Assembly (NCBI RefSeq): GCF_004362715.1
Contig: NZ_SNYC01000004.1
Coordinates: forward strand, 434,001-498,000
Direction: 5' to 3'
Length of the DNA stretch: 64,000 nt
Source: Pedobacter metabolipauper
GTDB taxonomy: Bacteria; Bacteroidota; Bacteroidia; Sphingobacteriales; Sphingobacteriaceae
The notes beneath the pieces are model-generated. The model searched no databases. It saw nothing but the letters and a program-made list of their open reading frames with translations, and was not told the DNA's origin. The position numbers and the translations under genes were made by a program. Below, in pieces: positions 53,379 to 61,119 of the stretch (position 1 is its first letter; each line of letters opens with the position of its first letter).

Positions 53379-54308
53379 TTAAACGTGTTTCTCTAAAAAA
53401 TCCTGATAAGCCAGTTTAATGCCTTCTTCCAGTTCAATCTGATGTTTCCAGCCCAGCTCATGCAATTTAGATACGTCCATTAATTTGCGCGGGGTACCGT
53501 CTGGTTTGCTGCTGTCAAATGTTAACGTACCTTCAAACCCAATAATACGTTTGATCAGCAAAGCAAGGTCCTTAATGGTTAGGTCTGTTCCGGTACCAAC
53601 ATTAACAAAACCTGCATCGTTGTAGTTCTGCATCAGGAAATAACAGGCTTCGGCAAGATCATCAGCAAAAAGAAATTCACGCATAGGTGATCCCGAACCC
53701 CAAATGGTTACTTCAGGAGTGCCATTAACTTTTGCCTCATGGAATTTGCGGATCAGTGCCGGTAAAACATGAGAGTTTTGAGGATGGTAATTGTCATTAT
53801 ATCCGTATAAGTTAGTTGGCATAACGGAAATAAAGTTACATGCATATTGGTCACGGTATGCATCGGCCATTTTGATGCCTGCAATCTTTGCAATGGCATA
53901 AGGCTCGTTCGTTTCTTCCAGCAAACCGGTAAGCAGATATTCTTCTTTTAACGGTTGCGGAGCAAGTTTAGGGTAAATACAGCTGGAACCCAGGAACATT
54001 AATTTTGTTACCGAATTTTGATAAGCCTGGTGGATCACATTGTTTTGGATACAAAGATTTTCATATAAAAAATCTGCCCTGTAGGTATTGTTCGCAACTA
54101 TACCACCAACTTTAGCTGCAGCTAAAAAAACATACTCAGGTTTCTCCGCTTCAAAGAAGTCTTTAACAGACTGCTGGTCGCGTAAATCAAGCTCTGCCGA
54201 TGTGCGGGTAATGATGTTACTAAAACCTTCTTTAATAAGTTTACGATAAATTGCAGAACCAACCATTCCGCGGTGTCCAGCTACGTATATTTTTGCGTTT
54301 TTTTCCAA
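53379..54308 (-). CDS. fcl: GDP-L-fucose synthase
   Basis: A 309-residue SDR-type epimerase/reductase that converts GDP-4-keto-6-deoxymannose to GDP-L-fucose. NADP motif [10 protein letters not shown], active site YAIAKIAG (Tyr-x3-Lys), and the [28 protein letters not shown] segment are family hallmarks. The start is TTG at 54308 (no ATG is in frame before the Rossmann motif). The GDP-mannose dehydratase partner is not in the window. Minus-strand promoter TATTTTTG at 54328-54335. Confidence 0.93.
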   Translation of the reverse strand: MEKNAKIYVAGHRGMVGSAIYRKLIKEGFSNIITRTSAELDLRDQQSVKDFFEAEKPEYVFLAAAKVGGIVANNTYRADFLYENLCIQNNVIHQAYQNSVTKLMFLGSSCIYPKLAPQPLKEEYLLTGLLEETNEPYAIAKIAGIKMADAYRDQYACNFISVMPTNLYGYNDNYHPQNSHVLPALIRKFHEAKVNGTPEVTIWGSGSPMREFLFADDLAEACYFLMQNYNDAGFVNVGTGTDLTIKDLALLIKRIIGFEGTLTFDSSKPDGTPRKLMDVSKLHELGWKHQIELEEGIKLAYQDFLEKHV

Positions 54309-54327
54309 TGTCTGTTAATAGTTTATA

Positions 54328-54335
54328 CAAAAATA
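54328..54335 (-). promoter_or_regulatory. -7 promoter element of fcl
   Basis: TATTTTTG on the minus strand, 19 bp before the TTG start. Confidence 0.45.
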
Positions 54336-54390
54336 GTAAATAGAATCAACTACAGTGTTTGTGAATGAATTTTAAGTTGCTGATTTTATC

Positions 54391-54398
54391 TAAATTTG
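54391..54398 (+). promoter_or_regulatory. -7 promoter element of trmB
   Basis: TAAATTTG, 16 bp before the GTG start of trmB. Confidence 0.55.
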
Positions 54399-54414
54399 CA
54401 TAAAAATAGTAGTT

Positions 54415-55062
54415 GTGGGTAAAGATAAGTTAAGAAAGTTTTCAGAAATAGACACATTTCCCAATGTTTACCAGTTAGAAGCTGGTAAAGAATTGAAAGG
54501 GAACTGGGCTTCAGGACATTTTAAGAATGACAATCCAATTGTTTTAGAGCTGGCTTGCGGTAAAGGGGAGTATTCTGTTGGGCTAGCCAAAATGTTCCCG
54601 GAAAAAAACTTTATTGGAATTGATCTAAAAGGGAACCGCATTTGGAGAGGGGCACGTACCGGTGTAGATGAAGGGATTGCCAACCTTGCTTTTTTAAGGA
54701 TCCAGATCGAGGATATTGTTGAATACTTCGGGGAAAATGAGGTAGAAGAGATTTGGATCACTTTTCCAGATCCGCAGCCTCAGGACAGCCGGGAGAAAAA
54801 GCGGTTAACATTCCCTGGGTTTTTAAATAAGTACAAAACATTTCTGAAGCCCGGAGGTAAAATAAATTTAAAAACGGACAACGACGGTCTGTATCTTTAT
54901 ACCGTTGAAAAAGTGGAAGAACTCGGGTTAAACTGTTATAAAAAAACAGATCAGCTTTATACTTCTGAATTTTATGATGCTGTGCTTTCTATTAAAACGC
55001 ATTATGAAAGGATCTATTTAAAACACGATAAGAACATTAACTATATTCAGTTCTCTTTATAA
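54415..55062 (+). CDS. trmB: tRNA (guanine-N7-)-methyltransferase
   Basis: 215 residues, GTG start (position supported by the promoter at 54391-54398). SAM-binding motif LELACGKGEYSVGLA and the TrmB signature EEIWITFPDPQPQDSREKKRLTFPGFL, which carries the catalytic Asp and the tRNA-contacting loop. It methylates G46 in the tRNA variable loop. The stop overlaps the next start by one base (TAATG). Confidence 0.93.
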   Translation: MGKDKLRKFSEIDTFPNVYQLEAGKELKGNWASGHFKNDNPIVLELACGKGEYSVGLAKMFPEKNFIGIDLKGNRIWRGARTGVDEGIANLAFLRIQIEDIVEYFGENEVEEIWITFPDPQPQDSREKKRLTFPGFLNKYKTFLKPGGKINLKTDNDGLYLYTVEKVEELGLNCYKKTDQLYTSEFYDAVLSIKTHYERIYLKHDKNINYIQFSL

Positions 55063-55388
55063 TGGAACAAACATTCTACGACCAGGTATTTGAGGTAGCC
55101 AGGCTGATTCCAAAGGGCAGGGTAACCTCTTATGGGGCTATTGCCAGGAGTTTGGGCTCTGCAGGTTCTGCGCGTATGGTTGGCTATGCAATGAATGCAG
55201 CCGGAACGGCACACCCTCCGGTTCCCGCGCACCGGGTAGTAAACAGCAGCGGTCTGTTAACCGGTAAGTTTCACTTTACGCCACCAGAACTGATGCAGGA
55301 GTTGTTGGAGCAGGAAGGAATAACAGTTAAAGAAGATAAGATCCAGAATTTTAAAGCACTTTTCTGGGATCCCCTTACCGAACTTTAA
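55062..55388 (+). CDS. Alkyltransferase-like protein (MGMT fold, Ala at the active-site Cys)
   Basis: 108 residues, only the MGMT C-terminal DNA-binding domain (VTSYGAIARSLGSAGSARMVGYAMN). The PCHRV active-site motif reads VPAHRVV, so the methyl-accepting Cys is Ala56 (GCG codon). This is the hallmark of ATL proteins, which flip and bind O6-alkylguanine and hand it to nucleotide-excision repair. Translationally coupled to trmB by a one-base overlap, although no functional link is evident. Confidence 0.9.
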   Translation: MEQTFYDQVFEVARLIPKGRVTSYGAIARSLGSAGSARMVGYAMNAAGTAHPPVPAHRVVNSSGLLTGKFHFTPPELMQELLEQEGITVKEDKIQNFKALFWDPLTEL

Positions 55389-55390
55389 TT

Positions 55391-56080
55391 CTATTTCTTC
55401 ATGGCATTATAGGCAGATACAAAGGCCCTGACCAACTTTGCATCAAAGGTCTCTGTCGCATTGATCCGCTCAGCAAGATCCTCATCGTTATTTAACTTTT
55501 GAAGCAGGATAGATTTGATCTGCTGGTTCTTTCCGGCAGAGTTTCCGCCGTCAGCAGGGATCTCCAGCATCGGCCCTGTGCCAAATTTCTCAATAAAATA
55601 AGTTTCAGGTACAACCCGTTTAACAGGTTCTGCACTGCCGTTCCTGTTGCCGCCAAAGGTAATCCCTCCGCCAACACCAACACCGCCAAAACCTCCAGAT
55701 CCGCCTCCAATGCCTATAGATGGTCTGATCCTGGCACGTTTAGGCTGAACTTCTTCCACTCCGGTGGCTCCGCCAAATGCATATAAATTTACCGTTCCCT
55801 GTTCGATCAGCTTAAAGAAACGAAGCTCCATCTTTTTCTTAACCAAAACGGGTTTGCTTACATAAGTCTGGCCATTCCATACAAATTCTTTGATGTCTTT
55901 GGCTTTATACAATGAAATGGTTTCGTCTTCATTCTTGAGTGCAACATTAGAGAAATCTGTGCCCTGAATGGTTCCGCGGATAAAGTTACCCTCCGAAATG
56001 ACTATAATATCCTGTGCATTTGCGGCCAGTGCTGCAATAAAAAATAGACCGAAGAATAAGTATGCTTTTATTGATCTCAT
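55391..56080 (-). CDS. Exported Gly-rich hypothetical protein
   Basis: 229 residues from ATG 56080 (an alternative TTG at 56089 adds three residues). Clear signal peptide (MRSIKAYLFFGLFFIAALAANAQ). The first 80 residues have beta-strands (IVISEGNFIRGTIQGTDFSNVALKNEDETISLY), followed by a Gly-rich patch (GIGGGSGGFGGVGVGGG) and a helical C-terminus. No family recognised. Convergent with the ATL gene, 2 bp between stops. Confidence 0.75.
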   Translation of the reverse strand: MRSIKAYLFFGLFFIAALAANAQDIIVISEGNFIRGTIQGTDFSNVALKNEDETISLYKAKDIKEFVWNGQTYVSKPVLVKKKMELRFFKLIEQGTVNLYAFGGATGVEEVQPKRARIRPSIGIGGGSGGFGGVGVGGGITFGGNRNGSAEPVKRVVPETYFIEKFGTGPMLEIPADGGNSAGKNQQIKSILLQKLNNDEDLAERINATETFDAKLVRAFVSAYNAMKK

Positions 56081-56171
56081 AAGAATCAAATAACGTAAAA
56101 TATTAGCTATTTGTTATGGATAGTGTATACAATTATTTAAGCATTATTTGATGTGATCAGCGGAGTATTGC

Positions 56172-56179
56172 TACCTTTA
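56172..56179 (+). promoter_or_regulatory. -7-like element of polA
   Basis: TACCTTTA, 21 bp before the polA ATG. Confidence 0.4.
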
Positions 56180-56200
56180 TCGGAGTAACATTGAACAGAT

Positions 56201-59011
56201 ATGAAAAAACTCTTCCTTCTTGATGGTATGGCGCTGATTTACAGAGCGCACTTTGCATTAAGTAAAAACCCAAGATTTACCTCCACGGGTATCAATACAT
56301 CAGCAGTAATGGGGTTTGCAAATACCCTAATGGAAGTATTGAAAAAGGAAAATCCTACACATATAGCGGTGGTTTTTGATACCGATGCCCCTACAGAGCG
56401 GCACATCGATTTTGAAGCCTATAAGGCACACCGTCAGGCAATGCCGGAAGACTTATCTGCGGCACTTCCATATATTTTTAAGCTGATCGAAGGATTTAAG
56501 ATCCCGGTCATCACAAAAGATGGCTTTGAGGCGGATGACATCATTGGGACACTGGCAAAAGAAGCTGAAAAACAAGGCTTTACCGTGTTTTGTATGACCC
56601 CGGATAAGGATTTTGCACAACTCGTTTCTGAAAATATCTTCATTTATAAACCCGCTCGTATGGGGAATGAAATGGAAATAATGGGCGTGCCTGAAGTCCT
56701 TGCCAAATGGGAGATTGAAAATGTACTGCAGGTAATTGATATTTTAGGACTTTGGGGCGATGCGGTAGATAACATCCCTGGAATTCCTGGAATTGGAGAA
56801 AAGACAGCCAAGCTTTTAATCAAACAATACGGCTCTATTGAGCGCATCATAGAAAATGCCCATGAACTAAAAGGCAAACAACGGGAGAATGTGGAGACCT
56901 ATGCGCAGCAAGCCATGGTTTCTAAAAAACTCGCCACAATTATCCTGAATGTACCTGTAGAATTTGATGAAAGCACCCTCATACTTGAAGAACCAAGCAG
57001 GGAATTGTTAGAACCCCTGTTTGCTGAACTCGAATTCAGAACCATAGGAAAACGGGTTTTTGGTGATGGTTTCAGTGTGAACGATTCCAAATCAAATGGC
57101 TCTCAGCAAATTGATCTTTTTGGAAATGCCGTAAACGAGCCGGAAAACAGGTCTAAAACGTTTGTTGCACCGCCTTCATTATTCGAACAGCCACAGGCAA
57201 AAACGATAGAGAATACCCCCCATGATTATAAACTGGCAGATACACCTGAACTGCGCAAGAACTTAGCTGATCTTTTAATGCAGCAGGAAAGCATCTCCTT
57301 TGATACGGAAACCACCGGAACGGATGCAAACCTTGCAGAGCTGGTCGGCCTGTCTTTCAGCATCAAGCCGGGAGAAGGATATTATATTCCGGTTCCGGCA
57401 GACCGCGATGGGGCCTTACTTATTTTAGAAGAGTTTAGGGGCGTACTGGAGCATGAAAAGATAGCCAAGATCGGACAGAACATCAAGTACGATATGCTTA
57501 TATTAAAGTGGTATGGAATCTCTGTTAAAGGGATCTTATTTGATACCATGCTTGCCCATTATTTAATTGATCCGGATACACGCCACAATATGGACGTGCT
57601 GTCAGAGAACTATTTAAATTATTCGCCCATCTCGATTACTGCGCTGATTGGAGCTAAAGGAAAAGGCCAGGGAAACATGCGCGATGTTCCTGTAGAAAAG
57701 GTCATTGATTACGCAGCAGAAGATGCAGATGTAACCTTGCAGCTTGCCAATGTGTTCAGGCCGATGCTCAAAGATTTAAATGCCGAAAAGCTCGCTATGG
57801 ACGTAGAAAACCCATTGATCTACGTGCTTGCAGATATAGAAAAGGAAGGTGTCCGGATTGATATGGATACCCTCGTGGCCTATTCTAAAGAGCTGGAACT
57901 GGATATCCGGAAATTTGAGCAGAATGTGTACGATAAATGCGGAATTAAATTCAACCTGGCTTCACCAAAACAGCTTGGAGAAGTCTTATTCGATAAGCTG
58001 CAGCTGGATCCTAAAGCAAAAAAAACCAAGACTGGTCAATACCAAACCGGGGAAGATGTTTTGCTGGCCCTGGCCCATAAAAGTGATATTGTTCAGGATA
58101 TTTTAGACTTCCGCCAGCTTCAGAAGTTAAAATCTACCTATGTGGATGCATTGCCATTACTGGTAAATCCTAAAACGGGCCGGGTACATACCAGCTATAA
58201 CCAGGCCGTTGCTGCAACAGGCCGGTTGAGCTCTAACAATCCAAACCTGCAGAATATTCCGATCCGTACCGCACGCGGAAGAGAGGTAAGAAAAGCATTT
58301 ATCGCGAGAGATGAGAACCACATACTGTTATCTGCGGATTATTCCCAAATTGAACTCCGCATCATTGCCGATATCAGTAAGGAAGAAAATATGCTGGATG
58401 CGTTTAATAAAGGAATTGATATCCATACCGCTACAGCAGCCAAAGTATACGGAATAACGATTGAAGAGGTAGACAGTACCCAAAGACGCAATGCAAAAGC
58501 AGTAAACTTTGGGATCATTTACGGACAGTCGGCATTTGGATTATCCCAAAACTTAGGCATCCCAAGAAAAGAAGCCGCAGAAATCATAGAACAGTACTTT
58601 GCCCAGTATCCGGGCATCAAAAGATACATGACCGATACCATGAACTTTGCACGTGAAAATGGCTTTGTTGAAACCATCCTTGGTCGCAGAAGGTATCTCC
58701 GTGACATCAATTCTGCCAATCAGACCGTTCGTGGATTTGCAGAGCGAAATGCAATCAATGCACCAATACAAGGTTCAGCAGCAGACATGATCAAAGTAGC
58801 CATGATCAACATTCATAAAGACATTCAGGATCAGAATTTACAATCCAAAATGACCATGCAGGTGCATGATGAGCTGGTCTTTGATGTGTTGAGATCGGAA
58901 GTGGATGCCATGAAGAAGATCATTGCTCACCGCATGAAAACAGCCATTCCAACAACAGTACCCATTGAAGTAGAGATTGGTGAAGGTGATAACTGGCTGG
59001 CAGCACATTAA
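56201..59011 (+). CDS. polA: DNA polymerase I
   Basis: 936 residues with all three domains. The 5'-nuclease (about 1-290) has DGFEADDIIGTLA and GDAVDNIPGIPGIGEKTA. The 3'-5' exonuclease (about 345-540) keeps its DEDD residues (SFDTETTGTD, GQNIKYD, YAAEDADVTL), so proofreading looks intact. The polymerase has ATGRLSSNNPNLQNIPIRT, DYSQIELRIIADIS, the O-helix RRNAKAVNFGIIYG and the MQVHDEL motif. It repairs gaps and removes Okazaki primers. Confidence 0.96.
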   Translation: MKKLFLLDGMALIYRAHFALSKNPRFTSTGINTSAVMGFANTLMEVLKKENPTHIAVVFDTDAPTERHIDFEAYKAHRQAMPEDLSAALPYIFKLIEGFKIPVITKDGFEADDIIGTLAKEAEKQGFTVFCMTPDKDFAQLVSENIFIYKPARMGNEMEIMGVPEVLAKWEIENVLQVIDILGLWGDAVDNIPGIPGIGEKTAKLLIKQYGSIERIIENAHELKGKQRENVETYAQQAMVSKKLATIILNVPVEFDESTLILEEPSRELLEPLFAELEFRTIGKRVFGDGFSVNDSKSNGSQQIDLFGNAVNEPENRSKTFVAPPSLFEQPQAKTIENTPHDYKLADTPELRKNLADLLMQQESISFDTETTGTDANLAELVGLSFSIKPGEGYYIPVPADRDGALLILEEFRGVLEHEKIAKIGQNIKYDMLILKWYGISVKGILFDTMLAHYLIDPDTRHNMDVLSENYLNYSPISITALIGAKGKGQGNMRDVPVEKVIDYAAEDADVTLQLANVFRPMLKDLNAEKLAMDVENPLIYVLADIEKEGVRIDMDTLVAYSKELELDIRKFEQNVYDKCGIKFNLASPKQLGEVLFDKLQLDPKAKKTKTGQYQTGEDVLLALAHKSDIVQDILDFRQLQKLKSTYVDALPLLVNPKTGRVHTSYNQAVAATGRLSSNNPNLQNIPIRTARGREVRKAFIARDENHILLSADYSQIELRIIADISKEENMLDAFNKGIDIHTATAAKVYGITIEEVDSTQRRNAKAVNFGIIYGQSAFGLSQNLGIPRKEAAEIIEQYFAQYPGIKRYMTDTMNFARENGFVETILGRRRYLRDINSANQTVRGFAERNAINAPIQGSAADMIKVAMINIHKDIQDQNLQSKMTMQVHDELVFDVLRSEVDAMKKIIAHRMKTAIPTTVPIEVEIGEGDNWLAAH

Positions 59012-59046
59012 TTGGCAAAAAGTGATCCTGTTAAAAAAATCATTTC

Positions 59047-59140
59047 TGCAAAAAGAGATATATTGTTCGCCTCCTCAAATCTTTGGTCCTGAAAAAGGGC
59101 AAAAATTTGCATGTCGTCTCACAGCATATCTCTTTTTGTA
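59047..59140. ncRNA. Hairpin-closed candidate ncRNA, possibly 6S-like
   Basis: A perfect 13-bp stem (CAAAAAGAGATAT at 59049-59061 with 59126-59138), extended by a wobble and a T-A pair, closes a 64-nt loop. Inside, TTTG-G-TCCT pairs with AGGG-CAAA around an A-rich loop. The loop contains AATCTTTG (59078-59085), one mismatch from the TATCTTTG promoter element. Size and shape fit a 6S-type RNA such as the 6S-Flavo family, but no clear promoter was found on either strand, so the orientation is open. Confidence 0.35.
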
Positions 59141-59290
59141 AAGTAGGTATCTGGTAATTATAGTCCAGGGATCGCTGCCAATGCAAGTAACCGCAATTCA
59201 CCATTTTTCTTTTGTTGACAGTAGATTATTTATGTTGCCGGAGATCATTTATTTTGAATGCGTTCTCCTATTGCTTTGTGTTAAAATTTA

Positions 59291-59298
59291 TATATTTG
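59291..59298 (+). promoter_or_regulatory. -7 promoter element of the ECF sigma gene
   Basis: TATATTTG, 42 bp before the ATG at 59341. Confidence 0.5.
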
Positions 59299-59340
59299 TT
59301 TAACGGAGCCTTAACCAAATATACCAAATGAACTTTTTTT

Positions 59341-59931
59341 ATGCAGGCTAAACAGGTTTCATTGTGGACGGACGAGCAATTGATCGACCTGCTTAAGCAG
59401 GATGATGAAGCGGCTTTTCAGCGCATTTACCGTAAGTACGTTTCCAAACTGTACGCCTCCGCCTATAATCTGCTGCGTGACCCGGTCGCCTGCGAGGAAA
59501 TTGTACAGGAACTATTTATCCAGCTTTGGATTAAACGACATGAACTGGAGATCAAGAACCTGAATTCCTATCTGTATATGGCAACCAGAAACAGGGTGCT
59601 TATGGGATTACGAACGAAGAAAATAGCGCTCGACAACGATGCCCTGGAATTCCTGGAATCTAATTATTCATCAGATAGCCTGATCAGAGAGAAACAGCTC
59701 AACAGAGAAATTGACAATGCGATCCTGAGCCTGCCTGAAAAGTGCAGGGAAATTTTTATCCTCAGCAGGAAGCAGCAGCTCTCCAACCGTGAAATCGCTG
59801 AATTGATGAATATCTCCGTTAAAACAGTCGAAAATCAAATCACCAGGGCCCTTCAAAAGCTTCGGCACTCCTTAAAATATTACCTGCTCGTGATTGCCAT
59901 CTGCCCATGGATGATCAAATATTTCTTTTAA
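59341..59931 (+). CDS. FecI-type ECF sigma factor (Bacteroides expansion family)
   Basis: 196 residues with sigma-2 (about 25-92, FQRIYRKYVSKLYASAYNLLRDPVACEEIVQELFIQLW) and sigma-4 (about 125-178, SLPEKCREIFILSRKQQLSNREIAELMNISVKTVENQITRAL), followed by a hydrophobic tail. It precedes FecR and a SusC-type transducer, the classic cell-surface signalling order. It would direct transcription of the downstream susC operon when released by FecR. Confidence 0.93.
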   Translation: MQAKQVSLWTDEQLIDLLKQDDEAAFQRIYRKYVSKLYASAYNLLRDPVACEEIVQELFIQLWIKRHELEIKNLNSYLYMATRNRVLMGLRTKKIALDNDALEFLESNYSSDSLIREKQLNREIDNAILSLPEKCREIFILSRKQQLSNREIAELMNISVKTVENQITRALQKLRHSLKYYLLVIAICPWMIKYFF

Positions 59932-60009
59932 TCTAAGTTTTATTAAAAAAAATTAGATTCTGGTTGGGGGTAGCGCCTCTTTTCTGCATCATACAGTTAA
60001 TAGCCAAAT

Positions 60010-60948
60010 ATGAATCTAACCAAAAAGATTGCAGATCAAATCTGTAAATACTACGAGGACCTGGAAATGAACGCCGGAAAAATCAGCCCTGAAATGTCGT
60101 CAGACCTTCAGGAGGAACTGGTATATGAGCGTATTATGCAGGGCATTGCGCATCGGGAAAAAGCCAAATACCGGTTCAGGAAAATCTTTGCAGCTGCATG
60201 TGCCGCAGTGGTCATGTTTGCGCTGCTCATTACTGGCTATCATCAGTTAAGTCCGTCAAAACCTATAGAAAATCAAGTTACGATGCGTACTGCAGTTGCC
60301 CTTAAAGGCCGTGTAATACAACTCACCCTGATGGATGGTACCGTGATCTGGCTCAACTCAGGTACTAAATTGACCTATCCAACGTCCTTCAGTAACCATA
60401 CCCGTGAGGTTACGCTCGATGGAGAAGCCTACTTCCAGGTAACCCACAATCCAAAAAAGCCTTTTCTGATTCATACCAGCCGGTTAACGACCAGGGTGCT
60501 TGGTACAAGTTTTAACATTAAGGCTTACCAGGAAGACCGCGAGATCCAGGTTGCCGTGTTAACAGGCAAGGTAGGGGTAACGCATCTTGCATCTGAAGGA
60601 CAACGTTCAGAAACTAAACTCCTGATGCCGAATGAACGGATTACCTATAATAAGGAAAATCAGCACATGAGCGTGGAAAAAATGACAAGGACAGAAAACC
60701 TGATTTCCTGGAGAACAGGAGATCTTCAATATGATGAAGAACCGCTTGGTACGATCGTAGCAGATCTGCAGCGGAAATATTCCATAAAGATTGGCATCAG
60801 TCCGGCACTCGAAAAGCGCAGGGTTACCGTTGATCTCAATAATGAAAGTATTAAAAAGGTAATGGTCATCTTGTCTGAGGTAACAGGGGCCAAAATAATA
60901 GAAACCAAAGAAGGCTTTATTTTACGTAAAAACACACAACCAGAGTAA
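60010..60948 (+). CDS. FecR-type transmembrane anti-sigma/signal transducer
   Basis: 312 residues. The cytosolic N-terminal part (about 1-62) binds the sigma factor, a membrane helix follows (about 63-82, IFAAACAAVVMFALLITGYH), and the periplasmic FecR domain contains LMDGTVIWLNSGTKLTYPTSF, REVTLDGEAYFQV and RVLGTSFNIKAY. The C-terminal DUF4974-like part (LGTIVADLQRKYSIKIGI) resembles an STN contact domain. It reports the state of the outer-membrane receptor to the sigma factor. Confidence 0.93.
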   Translation: MNLTKKIADQICKYYEDLEMNAGKISPEMSSDLQEELVYERIMQGIAHREKAKYRFRKIFAAACAAVVMFALLITGYHQLSPSKPIENQVTMRTAVALKGRVIQLTLMDGTVIWLNSGTKLTYPTSFSNHTREVTLDGEAYFQVTHNPKKPFLIHTSRLTTRVLGTSFNIKAYQEDREIQVAVLTGKVGVTHLASEGQRSETKLLMPNERITYNKENQHMSVEKMTRTENLISWRTGDLQYDEEPLGTIVADLQRKYSIKIGISPALEKRRVTVDLNNESIKKVMVILSEVTGAKIIETKEGFILRKNTQPE

Positions 60949-61005
60949 TCTAAATATTCACCAAACGAGCCACCATATGACCTAAAAACCTACCTGAAAG
61001 AAAAA

Positions 61006-61028
61006 CCCCGTCCTAAGAAAGGACAGGG
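61006..61028 (+). promoter_or_regulatory. Leader hairpin upstream of the SusC gene
   Basis: CCCCGTCCT-AAGAA-AGGACAGGG forms an 8-bp stem with one C/A mismatch. It lies 92 bp before the ATG in a 171-bp gap without a T-run, so attenuation or mRNA protection is more likely than termination. Confidence 0.35.
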
Positions 61029-61119
61029 TATATTAAGTAAGCCCAAAACCAAATTTGCCTGCGACGTCGAAATCTTACAGCAAATAGGGCAATTTTCTTA
61101 CAATTAATCCAACTAAATT

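Larger units (their letters stand above)
59012..59340. other. Non-coding interval between polA and the ECF sigma gene
   Basis: No credible gene is seen. It holds a long-range hairpin (59047-59140, described separately), then about 150 bp with nothing recognised, and the promoter of the sigma gene at its right end. Confidence 0.7.

Noticed and set aside
56201-59011. DNA polymerase I with a dead proofreading domain
   Set aside because: All four DEDD exonuclease residues can be seen in the expected motifs, so there is no sign of loss.
59047-59140. SRP (4.5S-type) RNA
   Set aside because: The size is right, but the conserved GGAAGG...AGCAGCC core of the SRP domain is absent.
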